Part shown: positions 34,884 to 44,847 of the stretch, one piece after another
Position numbering within the stretch: the stretch's first letter is position 1
How the letters are laid out: every line of letters starts with the position of its first letter
Source: Marinobacter azerbaijanicus
GTDB lineage: Bacteria > Pseudomonadota > Gammaproteobacteria > Pseudomonadales > Oleiphilaceae
Direction of reading: 5' to 3'
Assembly: GCF_030250645.1 (NCBI RefSeq)
Contig: NZ_JASSVS010000001.1
Coordinates: 620,001-684,000 of the forward strand
DNA length: 64,000 nucleotides
Program-made: the position numbers and the translations under genes
Notes under the pieces: model-generated
What the model was told of the DNA's origin: nothing
The model's input: the letters and a program-made list of their open reading frames with translations, nothing else
The model's database searches: none

Positions 34884-34971
34884 GGTAGCCCCACCCTCCT
34901 TATCAGAACAGCAGTTTAGCGTTGCAGCGGAGGATGGGCAAAAGAAGAATGACCGGAGAAAGGAAATGGCG

Positions 34972-36192
34972 TCAGGCGAAGATATCGACTTCGCCTTTCC
35001 AGGTCAGATCCAGGGATTCCAGCGGCCGGTCCTGATCTTCAGGAGCCGCATCCGCCATGACTCCACCGCCATTTCCATCCCGCTCATCTGCGCCCTCTTC
35101 GCTGGCCTGATGTTGTGGAGAGTCTGAGACGTCGAATTGTTCAAGGGACAACCCCTGCTCGCTTAACATGTCCCTGAGACGATGGCTATGAAGTTCCAGT
35201 TGATCCCGGACTGCCGGGTTGGCCGAATGCACAGTTATGTTCGCCTGTTCCTGCTGAACCTGAACACGTACTTCCATTGGCCCCATATCCGGTGGCGTCA
35301 GGTGGATCTCCGCAACCGACATATTACGCGCCGTCAACCATGTCAGCTTGCCAACCAGTTTGTCACCCCACTCCGCGTGATTGACCGGCACATCGATAGA
35401 CGTGGTATACCCCCGTAACGGCGAAGAATCCGCCAGCAACTTTGCACTGTTGGGATTGGCTATCTGCTGGTTTGCCAACTCCGCCGCCGCGTTGAAACGT
35501 ATGGCACCCTGAACCAATGGTGCCTCCTGAGTCCGGGCGCCATCGGTAATCATGCCCGACATCAGCGCCTCCGTCAGGGCGGATCCGCCCCCCGCACTCT
35601 GCCCGGTTGCCTGACCCGGTTTACTACCTGCCATGCCAGGCAACCCTGCAATGACGCCGGCAAATGCCTGCACCCCTGGCATCATGCCGTTACCGCCGCC
35701 CTGGCCAACACTCTTCCCGGTAGCTAGCGGCTGCGCATTGCCATCGACGCCATCAGCCGGCATTAACAGCGCCTGAAGACCAGCAAAGGTCAGGGGAACG
35801 GCCTCTTCGGGAGCTACCTGCTCTGCATCTGCCCGGGGAGCGGTTTCTTCAGCCTGAGGACTGGTATCAGCCGTCACCAATGATTCATCCGACTCGCGCT
35901 GGGCACGGTTGTCCTCGTTCCGGGTCTCCGCAGCCGCAGATGATTCCTTGCGATCGTCCGGGCGTTTGTCGCTGCTTTGTTCCTGGCGAACCTGCTCGTT
36001 GCCGCGCTTATCTTCAGCGCGCGCCCGATCCCGTTTTTCGGCCTGTTTTCTGTCCAGTCGCTGCTGCTCAGCGCGGGAGACCGAGTCAAATTCGCTGTCA
36101 CCGCTTTTCTCACGGCCGCCCGATGCCGGCTTTACACTGCTATCGGACCGCGGCCCCTGGGGGGATGTCTGGGGAAGAACCATTTGAGACAT
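34972..36192 (-). CDS. fliK: FliK, flagellar hook-length control protein
   Basis: 406 aa. The N-terminal 300 residues are polar and low complexity; a charged region (about 20-105) rich in Arg/Glu/Asp is notable. The C-terminal domain (about 270-365) carries the FliK hallmark VAEIHLTPPDMGPMEVRVQVQQ followed by LREMLSEQGL-like sequence (LRDMLSEQGLSLEQFDVSD). It measures hook length and triggers FlhB switching. It has its own sigma-54 promoter at 36253-36268. The second FliK-like gene is at 6557-7909. Confidence 0.94.
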   Translation of the reverse strand: MSQMVLPQTSPQGPRSDSSVKPASGGREKSGDSEFDSVSRAEQQRLDRKQAEKRDRARAEDKRGNEQVRQEQSSDKRPDDRKESSAAAETRNEDNRAQRESDESLVTADTSPQAEETAPRADAEQVAPEEAVPLTFAGLQALLMPADGVDGNAQPLATGKSVGQGGGNGMMPGVQAFAGVIAGLPGMAGSKPGQATGQSAGGGSALTEALMSGMITDGARTQEAPLVQGAIRFNAAAELANQQIANPNSAKLLADSSPLRGYTTSIDVPVNHAEWGDKLVGKLTWLTARNMSVAEIHLTPPDMGPMEVRVQVQQEQANITVHSANPAVRDQLELHSHRLRDMLSEQGLSLEQFDVSDSPQHQASEEGADERDGNGGGVMADAAPEDQDRPLESLDLTWKGEVDIFA

Positions 36193-36252
36193 GGCAACCT
36201 CTTGCCGCTTTTTGCTGATTGGGATTCATCTGTCTGTGTTTACAGATCACTC

Positions 36253-36268
36253 AGCAAAAGCAGTGCCA
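36253..36268 (-). promoter_or_regulatory. Sigma-54 promoter of fliK
   Basis: On the minus strand TGGCACT-N4-TTGCT, one mismatch to consensus. It lies 10 bp after the hptB stop; transcription would start near 36242, 50 nt before the fliK ATG. Confidence 0.8.
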
Positions 36269-36277
36269 TTCGTGATG

Positions 36278-36622
36278 TTAATGCAGAAATTCTTTGAGAC
36301 CTGCTTCAACTTTCCGGAACTCACTTTCAATGGCATCCACCAGCTCAGCGGCTTCCTGCAGGCGACTCTCACGCCCGGCCTTTTCCGCGTCAAAACACAA
36401 TTCGCCCAACCGGGGTGCTCCGATGTTGATGCAACTACCCTTGAGGCTGTGTGCGGATTTGGAAAACCTGTCCGCGTCTTCATGCTCCAGAGCGGAACGC
36501 AGATGGGCAATGCGGTCCGAGGAATCCATAAGGAAGGTTTTGATGAGAATGTCGAACTCATCCTCCATCACATCCCGCAGTTCGGCCAGTGCTTCTTCAT
36601 CAAGGTGTGGTTTGTCTATCAT
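36278..36622 (-). CDS. hptB: HptB-type histidine phosphotransfer protein
   Basis: 114 aa. An Hpt four-helix domain with the phosphorylatable histidine in AHSLKGSCINIGA (His58). The ATG at 36622 overlaps the hsbR stop (ATGA). In pseudomonads HptB passes phosphate from hybrid sensor kinases to HsbR and thereby controls HsbA and swarming/biofilm choice. The symbol is given from neighbour context; the protein class is certain. Confidence 0.88.
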   Translation of the reverse strand: MIDKPHLDEEALAELRDVMEDEFDILIKTFLMDSSDRIAHLRSALEHEDADRFSKSAHSLKGSCINIGAPRLGELCFDAEKAGRESRLQEAAELVDAIESEFRKVEAGLKEFLH

Positions 36623-38382
36623 GACCAACCCCCAGTTTGTGAATTGGTATTGCCATCCCGGGCGGCAACCTCGGAAAAATGCCAATCATATACAATTTCC
36701 GCCCGGGTGCCATACTCTCTGAAGGTGAGTGAACGTCCCAGCTTGCGCAAAAGCATCAGCCCCCTCCCTGAATACCCACTCTCATTGTTGGCCGGAGAAG
36801 GGTCAAGGTAATCGAAGCCGGCGCCACTGTCTTCGCAAACAATAGTCAGTTGCCCACCCCAGTCAGTCATGGTGTGGGTCAGGGTAAAACGGATGAAATG
36901 GTCGGACACCGACTGCAAGCGCCGCTCTCTTTCTGCGTAGTAGCGCCCGAAACCATCCGGCGTCGCCTTCCAGTCTGAACTGAGGCCCAGCACACCATGC
37001 TCCAGAGCGTTGGTGTAAAGCTCCGACAACAGCGTGTATATCTCACCACTCTTGCGGCGCAACCCCGGCACCTCCATACAGATATGAAGCAGCAGGGGCA
37101 GCGGGCTGAACTGTTCCAGTGAACGGTCCTTGATTTCATAGACACATTGCCACTCTGCAGGCCCTTCCAGTGCCGACTGCGGCAAACGCTCGGACACCCC
37201 CACCAGCTCAGACTCCTCCACCATCTGCAGTGACAGCAAGGTTACGTCATCCTGTTCCTGCTGGTTGCCAGTGAATGCATGGATTCCCTCCATCACCACG
37301 TCGAAAGGTGAACCGGCAGTGCCGGCATCCGCAAGCGAGCGTTTAAGACGCTCCTCGCCGTACATTTCACCTTGGCGATTCTCGGCTTCCATAACACCAT
37401 CGGTCATCATGAGCAGGGTGTCTCCCGGCTCTGTGTGGAAGACTTCCATACCGGCGTCGAAGCGTGCGGCATTGACAACACCCAGCGGCAGGTGGCGGGA
37501 TGCAATGCTCTCCAGCGACCCATCCTTTCTTACCAGAACACCGTCCGGCAACCCGCCATTCCATATCTGCAACTGATTGAGATGGAAATCGGCCTGAATC
37601 ATCGCCGCGCAGCAGAACATGCCCGTCGGCATGATGCGGCCAAGCTTCTGGTTGATCTCCCTGAGCACATCACTGCCGCTGAAACCCTTGCTGGTCATCC
37701 CGTAGAAAATTTCAGCCACCGGCATGGCCCCGATCGCCGCAGGCAGCCCATGACCAGTGAAGTCGCCAACCAATATCTGCATCCCCCCCGCCGGGCGCGG
37801 GCAGGCAAAGAGAACATCACCATTGAAAATCGACATGGGTGAGGCGTGATAGCGTATATTCGGCGCACTCAGACAGCCCGTATGGGCCACGTTATCGAAT
37901 ACCCGCTTGGCAACTTTCTGTTCTTCGAGGAGCTGGCGATTGCGGTCACGGATAAGGTCGCGATGATGGCTCAGGGTGCGATGCATCAGCCGCATGCGGT
38001 TGAACGCGTTGATCTTGGCTTCGATGATGATCCGGTTATAGGGCTTGGTCAGAAAATCGTCGCCACCGGCTTCCAGGCAACGGGCCAGTGCGTCGGCATC
38101 GGACAGGGACGTCAGAAAGATAAGGGGTACCAGGCGCTCTCCCGCCAGTGCCTTGATGTGGCGAGCCGCTTCCATGCCATCCATCACCGGCATCAAAGCA
38201 TCAAGCAGAACAATGTCCGCGCCGGAGCGGCGGAAAATTTCGACAGCCTCCTCACCATTGCCTGCGTCTTCAACCTCATGGCCCAGACGCCGGAGAAGGG
38301 TTTTGAGAATCAGACGGTCACTGTCGCTATCGTCGGCGATCAGAATCCTCAGCGGCCGGTTGTCTGAGAGTGAATCATCCAC
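36619..38382 (-). CDS. hsbR: HsbR-type response regulator with PP2C phosphatase and anti-sigma kinase domains
   Basis: 587 aa from a GTG start. Receiver domain (about 10-130) with IADDSDSDR and phosphoacceptor Asp61 (IVLLDALMPVMDG); PP2C/SpoIIE phosphatase domain (about 175-385) with VGDFTGHGLPAAIGAM and MMTDGVMEA; C-terminal HATPase domain of the RsbW type (about 425-570) with N box LLSELYTNALEHG. It is expected to phosphorylate and dephosphorylate HsbA. The GTG at 38382 is chosen since GGAGG lies 6 nt upstream; a GTG at 38400 lacks such a site. Confidence 0.9.
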   Translation of the reverse strand: MDDSLSDNRPLRILIADDSDSDRLILKTLLRRLGHEVEDAGNGEEAVEIFRRSGADIVLLDALMPVMDGMEAARHIKALAGERLVPLIFLTSLSDADALARCLEAGGDDFLTKPYNRIIIEAKINAFNRMRLMHRTLSHHRDLIRDRNRQLLEEQKVAKRVFDNVAHTGCLSAPNIRYHASPMSIFNGDVLFACPRPAGGMQILVGDFTGHGLPAAIGAMPVAEIFYGMTSKGFSGSDVLREINQKLGRIMPTGMFCCAAMIQADFHLNQLQIWNGGLPDGVLVRKDGSLESIASRHLPLGVVNAARFDAGMEVFHTEPGDTLLMMTDGVMEAENRQGEMYGEERLKRSLADAGTAGSPFDVVMEGIHAFTGNQQEQDDVTLLSLQMVEESELVGVSERLPQSALEGPAEWQCVYEIKDRSLEQFSPLPLLLHICMEVPGLRRKSGEIYTLLSELYTNALEHGVLGLSSDWKATPDGFGRYYAERERRLQSVSDHFIRFTLTHTMTDWGGQLTIVCEDSGAGFDYLDPSPANNESGYSGRGLMLLRKLGRSLTFREYGTRAEIVYDWHFSEVAARDGNTNSQTGGWS

Positions 38383-38414
38383 AGCGAACCTCCGCGACAC
38401 CGGAATGTCATGAT

Positions 38415-38720
38415 TCAGCGAATCGCAAACAACTGCTCAAAGTTGGATATGGACAGTATTCGTCGCACGTCACTGTTGCAGTTTTCGATACGTATTTTTG
38501 CAGCGTCGCCCCCGGCATAGTCTCTCAGTAACAACAACATACCCAGAGCCGAGCTGTCGAGATAGGTGGTGTCGGAGAGGTCCACCACGAAAGCCGTTAC
38601 ATTTTCATCACCATGTTCATAGGCATCACGAAAGGCCTGATGGGTGCTGAAATCGAAGCGCCCTTCAATTTTGATGGTCAGGGTTCGACCATCCTCGCTG
38701 CGATGCGTCTGAATCGGCAT
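38415..38720 (-). CDS. hsbA: HsbA-type STAS anti-sigma factor antagonist
   Basis: 101 aa STAS domain with the phosphorylation motif TTYLDSSALGMLLLL (Ser56). It is the partner of HsbR: the unphosphorylated form binds FlgM to free FliA in Pseudomonas, the phosphorylated form acts on a diguanylate cyclase. GGAGG lies 7 nt before the ATG. It lies 32 bp before hsbR and 125 bp after fliJ. Confidence 0.9.
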   Translation of the reverse strand: MPIQTHRSEDGRTLTIKIEGRFDFSTHQAFRDAYEHGDENVTAFVVDLSDTTYLDSSALGMLLLLRDYAGGDAAKIRIENCNSDVRRILSISNFEQLFAIR

Positions 38721-38845
38721 TCCGGAGCCTCCATGAGTTGAGAGCGTGGTAACAGGAAATCAAATCAGCCTCGCGGGGCATCCTGAAGTAAAGGATAGCT
38801 CACCATACTGAATTTGCATCCATTCTACCCGTTTCGAGCGCAACG

Positions 38846-39286
38846 TCATCGTCGTCTTGCAAGAATCCGCCCGGCAGCCTCGTCCATCTGTTTCTGCTCT
38901 TTCAGGTCCTGCTCCCGCTGTTCCTGACGGCGGCAGGTTTCAATATACTTTTCCATACCCCGGCGTCGCTCCCAGGCTTTTTGCCACTCTTCGCGGCAGG
39001 CCTGGAGTCGCTGTTCAGCCTGAGCCAGCAGTTTCTGCTGCTGGCCGATCACCTGATCGAGCTGGGCAATGAACGCCTGCCAGCCCTGAAGCCGGGCAAC
39101 TGACACCACGCCGTGCTGACTGTTGCGGATCTGTTCCCGGTACTCCGTCTGGTAACGCTCAAGGTTTTCGATCTGCTGGCGCTGGGCCTCATGGTGCTGC
39201 TGAGCCTCGGCCATTTTCTCCAGCGCAGCCTTCTCCTTGCGCTCCTCAATGGTCAGCACCACGGCCAGCCGCTGGGATCGCAACAT
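38846..39286 (-). CDS. fliJ: FliJ, flagellar export chaperone-escort protein
   Basis: 146 aa, almost all one antiparallel coiled coil, rich in Gln, Glu, Arg. It stimulates the FliI ATPase ring and FlhA gate. A strong GGAGGGGG precedes the ATG, which overlaps the fliI stop by 1 nt (TGATG). Confidence 0.93.
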   Translation of the reverse strand: MLRSQRLAVVLTIEERKEKAALEKMAEAQQHHEAQRQQIENLERYQTEYREQIRNSQHGVVSVARLQGWQAFIAQLDQVIGQQQKLLAQAEQRLQACREEWQKAWERRRGMEKYIETCRRQEQREQDLKEQKQMDEAAGRILARRR

Positions 39287-40668
39287 CAGTTGCCCCCTCC
39301 GGCCGCTGCCGGCGGAGTTTTGGCGCGGTCAGGCGAGCGTCTTTCCGGCACTACCGCCAGCAACTGCTGGATACTGTCTTCCAGGGGTGCGCTTTCGTTC
39401 AGCCCCTGCTGGAGGAATTGCCCCATGTTGCCGATATGGGCAATGGCAAAGTCGGTTTCCGGATCCGATCCCTTTACATAGGCGCCTACGCTGATCAGGT
39501 CCCGGGCCTGCTGGTAACGGGAATAGACCTGCTTGAAACGCTGAGCGCGGGCAAAGTGTTCGGGTTCCGTTACCTGGGGCATCACCCGGCTGATCGAGGC
39601 CTCTACATCGATGGCGGGATAGTGCCCCTCTTCAGCCAGCCGCCGTGACAGCACAATGTGGCCATCCAGAATTGCCCGAGCGGCATCGGCGATGGGGTCC
39701 TGCTGGTCGTCGCCTTCTGTCAGTACCGTGTAGAAAGCGGTAATGGAACCACCACCGGGACGGCCATTGCCGGTCCGTTCGACCAGTTGCGGCAACTTGG
39801 CAAATACCGAGGGCGGGTAACCCTTGGTCGCCGGCGGTTCGCCCACGGCCAGGGCAATTTCACGCTGGGCCTGGGCATAACGGGTAAGGGAATCCATCAA
39901 TAACAGGACCCGCTTGCCCTGATCCCGGTAGTACTCTGCAATACGGGTGGTCAACATGGCCGCACGCAGCCGCATCAACGGCGAATCATCGGCAGGAGAG
40001 GCCACCACCACGGAGCGGTCCAGGCCCTCGTCCCCCAGTATGTCTTCAATGAATTCCTTGACTTCGCGGCCACGCTCACCGATCAGCCCGACCACGGTTA
40101 TATCGGCATTGGTGAACCGGGTCATCATGCCCAGCAATACACTTTTACCCACGCCACTGCCGGCAAACAGGCCCAGACGTTGCCCCTGCCCCACCGTCAG
40201 CAGCGCATTGATCGCCCTGATTCCAACGTCCATGGATTGGCGAACCGGCGCCCGGTCGAGGGGGTTGATGATGTCGCCACTGAGAGACACCCGGGCTTCT
40301 GCCTGCAGGGGCCCCTTACCGTCAAGTGGCTCACCATTGCCGTTGACCACGCGCCCCAACAGTTCAGGTCCTACCGGAACCCGACTGGCCACCGATAACG
40401 GCACCACCCTGGCGCCGGGCCGCAACCCTTCGATGGCCGTCAGGGGCATGAGATAGACACGGTCATCCTCAAATCCCACCACTTCCGCTTCTACTGTGCC
40501 AGCACCCTGCCCGGTAATAACACAGCGATCTCCCACCACCATGGGGCAACCCACGCATTCCAGCGTGAGACCAACCATCCGCGTCAGGCGACCGGATAGC
40601 TCCGGTTGCAGTTCTTCGGTGAAATGGTCGTGCAGTCTTGCGAGACGTTCAGCCAGATGTGCCGTCAT
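39286..40668 (-). CDS. fliI: FliI, flagellar export ATPase
   Basis: 460 aa, related to F1 beta. Walker A is [14 protein letters not shown] (about 157-170), Walker B region [14 protein letters not shown], plus [16 protein letters not shown]. The ATG at 40668 has a GTGGGGA site; a longer frame to 40698 lies within fliH without one. It overlaps fliH by 20 bp. Confidence 0.97.
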   Translation of the reverse strand: MTAHLAERLARLHDHFTEELQPELSGRLTRMVGLTLECVGCPMVVGDRCVITGQGAGTVEAEVVGFEDDRVYLMPLTAIEGLRPGARVVPLSVASRVPVGPELLGRVVNGNGEPLDGKGPLQAEARVSLSGDIINPLDRAPVRQSMDVGIRAINALLTVGQGQRLGLFAGSGVGKSVLLGMMTRFTNADITVVGLIGERGREVKEFIEDILGDEGLDRSVVVASPADDSPLMRLRAAMLTTRIAEYYRDQGKRVLLLMDSLTRYAQAQREIALAVGEPPATKGYPPSVFAKLPQLVERTGNGRPGGGSITAFYTVLTEGDDQQDPIADAARAILDGHIVLSRRLAEEGHYPAIDVEASISRVMPQVTEPEHFARAQRFKQVYSRYQQARDLISVGAYVKGSDPETDFAIAHIGNMGQFLQQGLNESAPLEDSIQQLLAVVPERRSPDRAKTPPAAAGGGN

Positions 40669-41500
40669 TGTCCCCACCCTTGTCGGAATCAAGCACATTG
40701 TGCTGGAAGTCGGTGAGATCGCTCATCATGGCATCAAGCTCTTCTCCTTCACCGTCTTTTTCATTGTCCAGCTGCTTGTCCAGCATACCCTGCACGGCCT
40801 TCTGGAAGCGTTTTTCCACCGTGAAATCCACCAGGCTGTGGCGGGTTTCCAACTTGCAGCCACCCCGCAGCACCGAGGCATCCTCCACAATGGAAGTAGC
40901 GGCCTCGAACTTTCCAGCCACTTCACTGACCCATTGATAGTCATCAGGATGAATATGAATACGCACGTTTTCCGTGGTAGAGGGCAGCGCCGACATGGCA
41001 CGCCGGACCACTTCGGCGATATGGGAAGAATCCAGAGACAGTTCACGGAACACAACCGCACGGGCGAGAACAGTGGTCAGGTTGACCAGGGCTGTCTCCA
41101 CCTCATCCTCGTGACGCCTGATGGGCACCAGCAACTCACCCAACAAGTGTTCCAGCCGGTCGAGCTTGACGTCCACTTCCTTGCGGGTTTCCGCCAGACC
41201 CTGCTCGATTCCCCGCTCACGGCCCTCCGCAAGGCCGGCCTCGTACCCTTCCTGGTGGCCTTTTTCACGGCCTTCATCGAACCCCGCCTGATAACCCGCG
41301 TCACGGCCTTCTGCGTGACCATCTTCATGGGCGGCCTGGCGAATCTCCTCAATGTCGGACGCGGTCAGAGGCTTTACCTCACGCTCCTCCTCCCGTGCAA
41401 CCTCGTTGCCCCGGGCATCCAGCAAAGGAAGTTCCCAGCGCTCATAGGCGGTGAGGTTTTCCTTGGGGATGCGGTCGAGGTTACGGCGGGGATCTTTCAT
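40649..41500 (-). CDS. fliH: FliH, export ATPase regulator
   Basis: 283 aa. A Gly/Glu-rich middle stretch with repeated GxxxG-type spacing ([20 protein letters not shown] and on to [13 protein letters not shown], about 75-130) is the hallmark of FliH, followed by a V-ATPase E-like C-terminal domain. It binds FliI and FliN. Start and fliG stop overlap by 1 nt (TAATG). Confidence 0.94.
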   Translation of the reverse strand: MKDPRRNLDRIPKENLTAYERWELPLLDARGNEVAREEEREVKPLTASDIEEIRQAAHEDGHAEGRDAGYQAGFDEGREKGHQEGYEAGLAEGRERGIEQGLAETRKEVDVKLDRLEHLLGELLVPIRRHEDEVETALVNLTTVLARAVVFRELSLDSSHIAEVVRRAMSALPSTTENVRIHIHPDDYQWVSEVAGKFEAATSIVEDASVLRGGCKLETRHSLVDFTVEKRFQKAVQGMLDKQLDNEKDGEGEELDAMMSDLTDFQHNVLDSDKGGDNDGTSG

Positions 41501-42540
41501 TACATCATTTCTTCGCCAGCACCGCCGAGCGTGATTTCACCGGCTTCAGCCATCCGGCGGGCGATAGTGATAATGTCCTTCTGGGCCGACTCCACTTCGC
41601 TGACCCGCACCGGCCCCTTGGCCTCCAGGTCATCCTGAAGCAGCTCGGCGGCACGCTTGGACATGTTTTTGAAGATTTTTTCCTGAACCGCGTCGTCGGC
41701 ACCCTTCAGTGCCACGACCAGCACTTCGGAGGACACCTCCCTCAATAGCGCCTGAATACCCCGGTCATCAATGTCCTTGATGTTATCAAAGACAAACATC
41801 AGGTCCTCAATGGTAGAAGCCAGATCCGGATCCATATCCTTGATCGAGTCCATCAGGCCGCCTTCAATGCTGCGGTCCATAAAGTTCATGATGTCGGCAG
41901 CACGCTTGACCCCGCCAATGCGACTGGTCTGGGCCGCGGAGCCACCGGAAAACTGCTTCTCAAGGATATCGTTGAGTTCCTGCAGGGCCTGGGGCTGGAT
42001 GCTCTCCAGGGAGGCCACACGCATCATCACGTCCAGGCGCACCTTTTCATCCAGTGTACCCAGGATTTCGGCAGCCTGGTCCGGGTCAAGATAGGAAATA
42101 ACGATGGCCTGAATCTGGGGATGCTCATAACGAATAATGTCCCCGACAGCACGTGGCTCCATCCACTTCAGGGTATCCAGGCCAGTGGTATTGCCGCCGA
42201 TGAGAATTCGGTCGATCAGGCTGGAGGCCTTGTCGTCCCCCAACGCCTGGGTAAGCATGGTCCGGATATAGTCGTCATTGCCAACGCCCAGCCCGGTCTG
42301 CCCACCAACGGCTTCAACAAACTGGTTCAGCACATAGGTGACGTCGTCCTTGCTGACATCCTTCATCTGGGCCATGGCCACACCCACCCGCTGAACCTCT
42401 TTCGGGCCCATATGCTTGAGCACTTCGGCGGCGTCGTTTTCACCAAGCGACATCAACAGGATGGCCGCCTGCTCGACCCGCGGAATTTTCCGCTGGGGCT
42501 TCTGCGGCGCCTCAGGCTGGCGGTTGTTCTCATCACTCAT
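41500..42540 (-). CDS. fliG: FliG, flagellar motor switch protein
   Basis: 346 aa. N-terminal FliF-binding, middle armadillo and C-terminal torque domains; EHPQ motif (YEHPQIQAIVISYLDP) in the middle part and charged torque helix near ALREVSSEVLVVALKGA. The ATG at 42540 is used (a TTG at 42543 also exists). It overlaps fliF by 8 bp. Confidence 0.98.
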   Translation of the reverse strand: MSDENNRQPEAPQKPQRKIPRVEQAAILLMSLGENDAAEVLKHMGPKEVQRVGVAMAQMKDVSKDDVTYVLNQFVEAVGGQTGLGVGNDDYIRTMLTQALGDDKASSLIDRILIGGNTTGLDTLKWMEPRAVGDIIRYEHPQIQAIVISYLDPDQAAEILGTLDEKVRLDVMMRVASLESIQPQALQELNDILEKQFSGGSAAQTSRIGGVKRAADIMNFMDRSIEGGLMDSIKDMDPDLASTIEDLMFVFDNIKDIDDRGIQALLREVSSEVLVVALKGADDAVQEKIFKNMSKRAAELLQDDLEAKGPVRVSEVESAQKDIITIARRMAEAGEITLGGAGEEMM

Positions 42541-44236
42541 CAACGTTCACCCACTGGCGCATCACCTGGGAGACCCTGGCGGGGTCTTCCGCAATCAGGC
42601 CTTTCAATGCATTCAACTGCCTATCATAGCTGTCTGTTGCTCCGGGCAAAAGCAGATCATCCTGTGAATGCATGGCCTCACGCAGCGCATCACCGCCCTC
42701 AATACCATCGAGTCCTTCGTAGCCCTCTTCGCCGCCTTCACCCCGGCGTCCACTGCGGCCACCACCGGAAAGGCTTTTCAGGGTAGGCCGCAGCAGTCCA
42801 AGCACCAACACCAGAATCACCAACCCTGCAAGAACCTGTTTCATCAGATCCCAGAACCAGGGCTGCTCCCAGAATGCCGGCGCTTCAAACTCTACCTGCT
42901 CTTCGGCGGCAAATGCCGTGTTCATTACCGTAACACTGTCACCCCTGGCCGCTGAATACCCTACCGCATCACGCACCAGCATGGTCAGGCGCTGCAACTC
43001 CTGCTCGGGCCAGGGTTCATAGCTGACTTCCCCGGTCTGGGGATCCACCACCTTCATATCATCAACAGCAAGGGCTACGGACAGCCTTTTCACCCGCCCC
43101 AGTTCCTGACGAACGTAGCTGACCGTACGGTCCATCTCATAATTACGGGTCGACTCCTCGCGCACATTGACCGGAGCTGGCTGAGCCCCTCCATCGGCAT
43201 CATCACCGTTGGCCTGCTCCGGCACGGTTGCCTGGGCCGGCGGCTGGTTGGAAAGGGCACCGGGGATACCGCCAGCAGCGCCGCCTGCGCGACGCTCCGA
43301 CATCTGGCGCTCGCTGCGCACAGCCTGCTGTTCAGGATTAAAGAGTTCCTCGGCCTGCTCTACCGATGAAAAATCGAGGTCCGCCGTCACCTCGGCACGG
43401 AACCTGCCATCACCAACCACCGGACGTACCAGGGATGCAACCCGGCGTGTCAGGCGGTCCTCGACTCGCGCGGTATAATCGTACTGATCTTCCATCTGGC
43501 GACTGTCGCCGCCGTCGTCGCGACCGGTGAGCAGGTTTCCGCTCTGGTCGACCACGGTGACGTTGTCCTTGGTCATTTCCGGAATACTGCCGGCAACCAG
43601 GTTCACAATGGCGGCAATCTGTTCATGCTCCAGACGGCGACCGGCAACTACCTCAAGGAAGACAGACGCCGTGGGCGTACGGGCATCACGAACGAAAACA
43701 GAGCGCTCCGGAATGGCCAGGTGAACCCGCGCCGCACGGACCGTGCGCATGCTGGTGATGGTGCGTGCCAGCTCCCCCTCCAGACCCCGGCGGAAGCTGA
43801 TGGTTTCCATAAACTGGGAGGTCCCCAGCCCCTGATCCTGGTCCAGAAGTTCATAGCCGATCGTCTGCTCATCGGTCACGCCTTCGGCTGCCAGCTTCAG
43901 GCGGGCGTTATACACCTCATCGGAAGGCACCAGCAAAGCACCGGTACGGGGATCCATGCGGTAATCAATGCCATTGGCGTCGAGAATGGTGGTGACGTCC
44001 TGGGGGTTATAGCCGGACATGTCGCCGACCACCGGCTGGTAATTCGGTTCCTGGGCCCACAGGACCACGGCAACCCCAAGGGCGACACTGGCTGCAAGCC
44101 CTACCATCAGGCCTATCTGCCGGAGCAGATTCAGCCGGTTGAACCCGAATATCAGATCACTGCGGCTTTCGCCGGTGTCTTCATCCCGCGCAGCGGGCAT
44201 GTTCGAGGATGAGGTTTCGGCAGGTACACTGGCCAT
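42533..44236 (-). CDS. fliF: FliF, flagellar MS-ring protein
   Basis: 567 aa with two membrane segments (about 37-60 and 447-470) flanking a large periplasmic part that includes the YscJ-like domain (VRAARVHLAIPERSVF). The C-terminal tail binds FliG. It is the assembly base for rotor and export gate. It lies 15 bp after fliE. Confidence 0.97.
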   Translation of the reverse strand: MASVPAETSSSNMPAARDEDTGESRSDLIFGFNRLNLLRQIGLMVGLAASVALGVAVVLWAQEPNYQPVVGDMSGYNPQDVTTILDANGIDYRMDPRTGALLVPSDEVYNARLKLAAEGVTDEQTIGYELLDQDQGLGTSQFMETISFRRGLEGELARTITSMRTVRAARVHLAIPERSVFVRDARTPTASVFLEVVAGRRLEHEQIAAIVNLVAGSIPEMTKDNVTVVDQSGNLLTGRDDGGDSRQMEDQYDYTARVEDRLTRRVASLVRPVVGDGRFRAEVTADLDFSSVEQAEELFNPEQQAVRSERQMSERRAGGAAGGIPGALSNQPPAQATVPEQANGDDADGGAQPAPVNVREESTRNYEMDRTVSYVRQELGRVKRLSVALAVDDMKVVDPQTGEVSYEPWPEQELQRLTMLVRDAVGYSAARGDSVTVMNTAFAAEEQVEFEAPAFWEQPWFWDLMKQVLAGLVILVLVLGLLRPTLKSLSGGGRSGRRGEGGEEGYEGLDGIEGGDALREAMHSQDDLLLPGATDSYDRQLNALKGLIAEDPARVSQVMRQWVNVDE

Positions 44237-44251
44237 GGGTCTGCTCCGCTA

Positions 44252-44620
44252 TCAAACCGGCATGTTCATGATGTCTTCGTAGGCTTTGACGACCCGGTTA
44301 CGAACCTGGGTCAATGCCTCAAAGGAGATGGATGATTTTTCAGAAGCAATCATCACGCGGGTAATATCCACATTGGGATCTCCCATGTCGTAGGCTGTCT
44401 TGAGATCACTGGACGCCTGCTGGAGCTCGTTCACCGACCCCACAGCCTGGCTGAGCATGTCACTGAACCTGGGGGTTTCAGGGGTTTCCTGAACCCGCGA
44501 AGGCCCGTCCACCCGGCCGCGGATATTGTTATCCTGCTCAATCCGCTGATTCTCCATCATCTGCGAGCGCATGTTGCGGATTTCTGAAAGAACACTGTTG
44601 ATGTCAGCACGCTGGACCAT
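44252..44620 (-). CDS. fliE: FliE, hook-basal body junction protein
   Basis: 122 aa. The C-terminal part has the conserved [38 protein letters not shown] end (about 87-122), typical of FliE. It joins the MS-ring/export gate to the rod. First gene of fliEFGHIJ, with a sigma-54 promoter upstream. Confidence 0.97.
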   Translation of the reverse strand: MVQRADINSVLSEIRNMRSQMMENQRIEQDNNIRGRVDGPSRVQETPETPRFSDMLSQAVGSVNELQQASSDLKTAYDMGDPNVDITRVMIASEKSSISFEALTQVRNRVVKAYEDIMNMPV

Positions 44621-44687
44621 GATTCACTCTCCCGGATCACCCATGTTGTGGGCAAGCCTTTGAACTGGATATCTCTTTGCGGGGTTA

Positions 44688-44703
44688 AGCAAACCACAGG
44701 CCA
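44688..44703 (-). promoter_or_regulatory. Sigma-54 promoter of fliE
   Basis: On the minus strand TGGCCTG-N4-TTGCT; GG and GC are correctly spaced with two mismatches in the -24 box. The start would be near 44677, 57 nt before the fliE ATG. It lies just beyond the fleR terminator. Confidence 0.75.
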
Positions 44704-44790
44704 ATATTATTTATTGCTTGTTTTTCATTATGTTAATGGGAGTTCAGAAAGAAAGGATTATGATAGCGACAGAGTTTTGACGATGGCATG

Positions 44791-44813
44791 AAAAACGGCA
44801 CCCTGAGGTGCCG
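44791..44813 (-). terminator. Rho-independent terminator after fleR
   Basis: On the minus strand CGGCACC-TCAG-GGTGCCG (7-bp perfect stem) is followed directly by TTTTT. It lies 35 bp after the fleR stop and separates fleSR from fliE. Confidence 0.88.
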
Positions 44814-44847
44814 AACGAAGGAGTCTTTGACAGAGTTGCGCGGGAGC

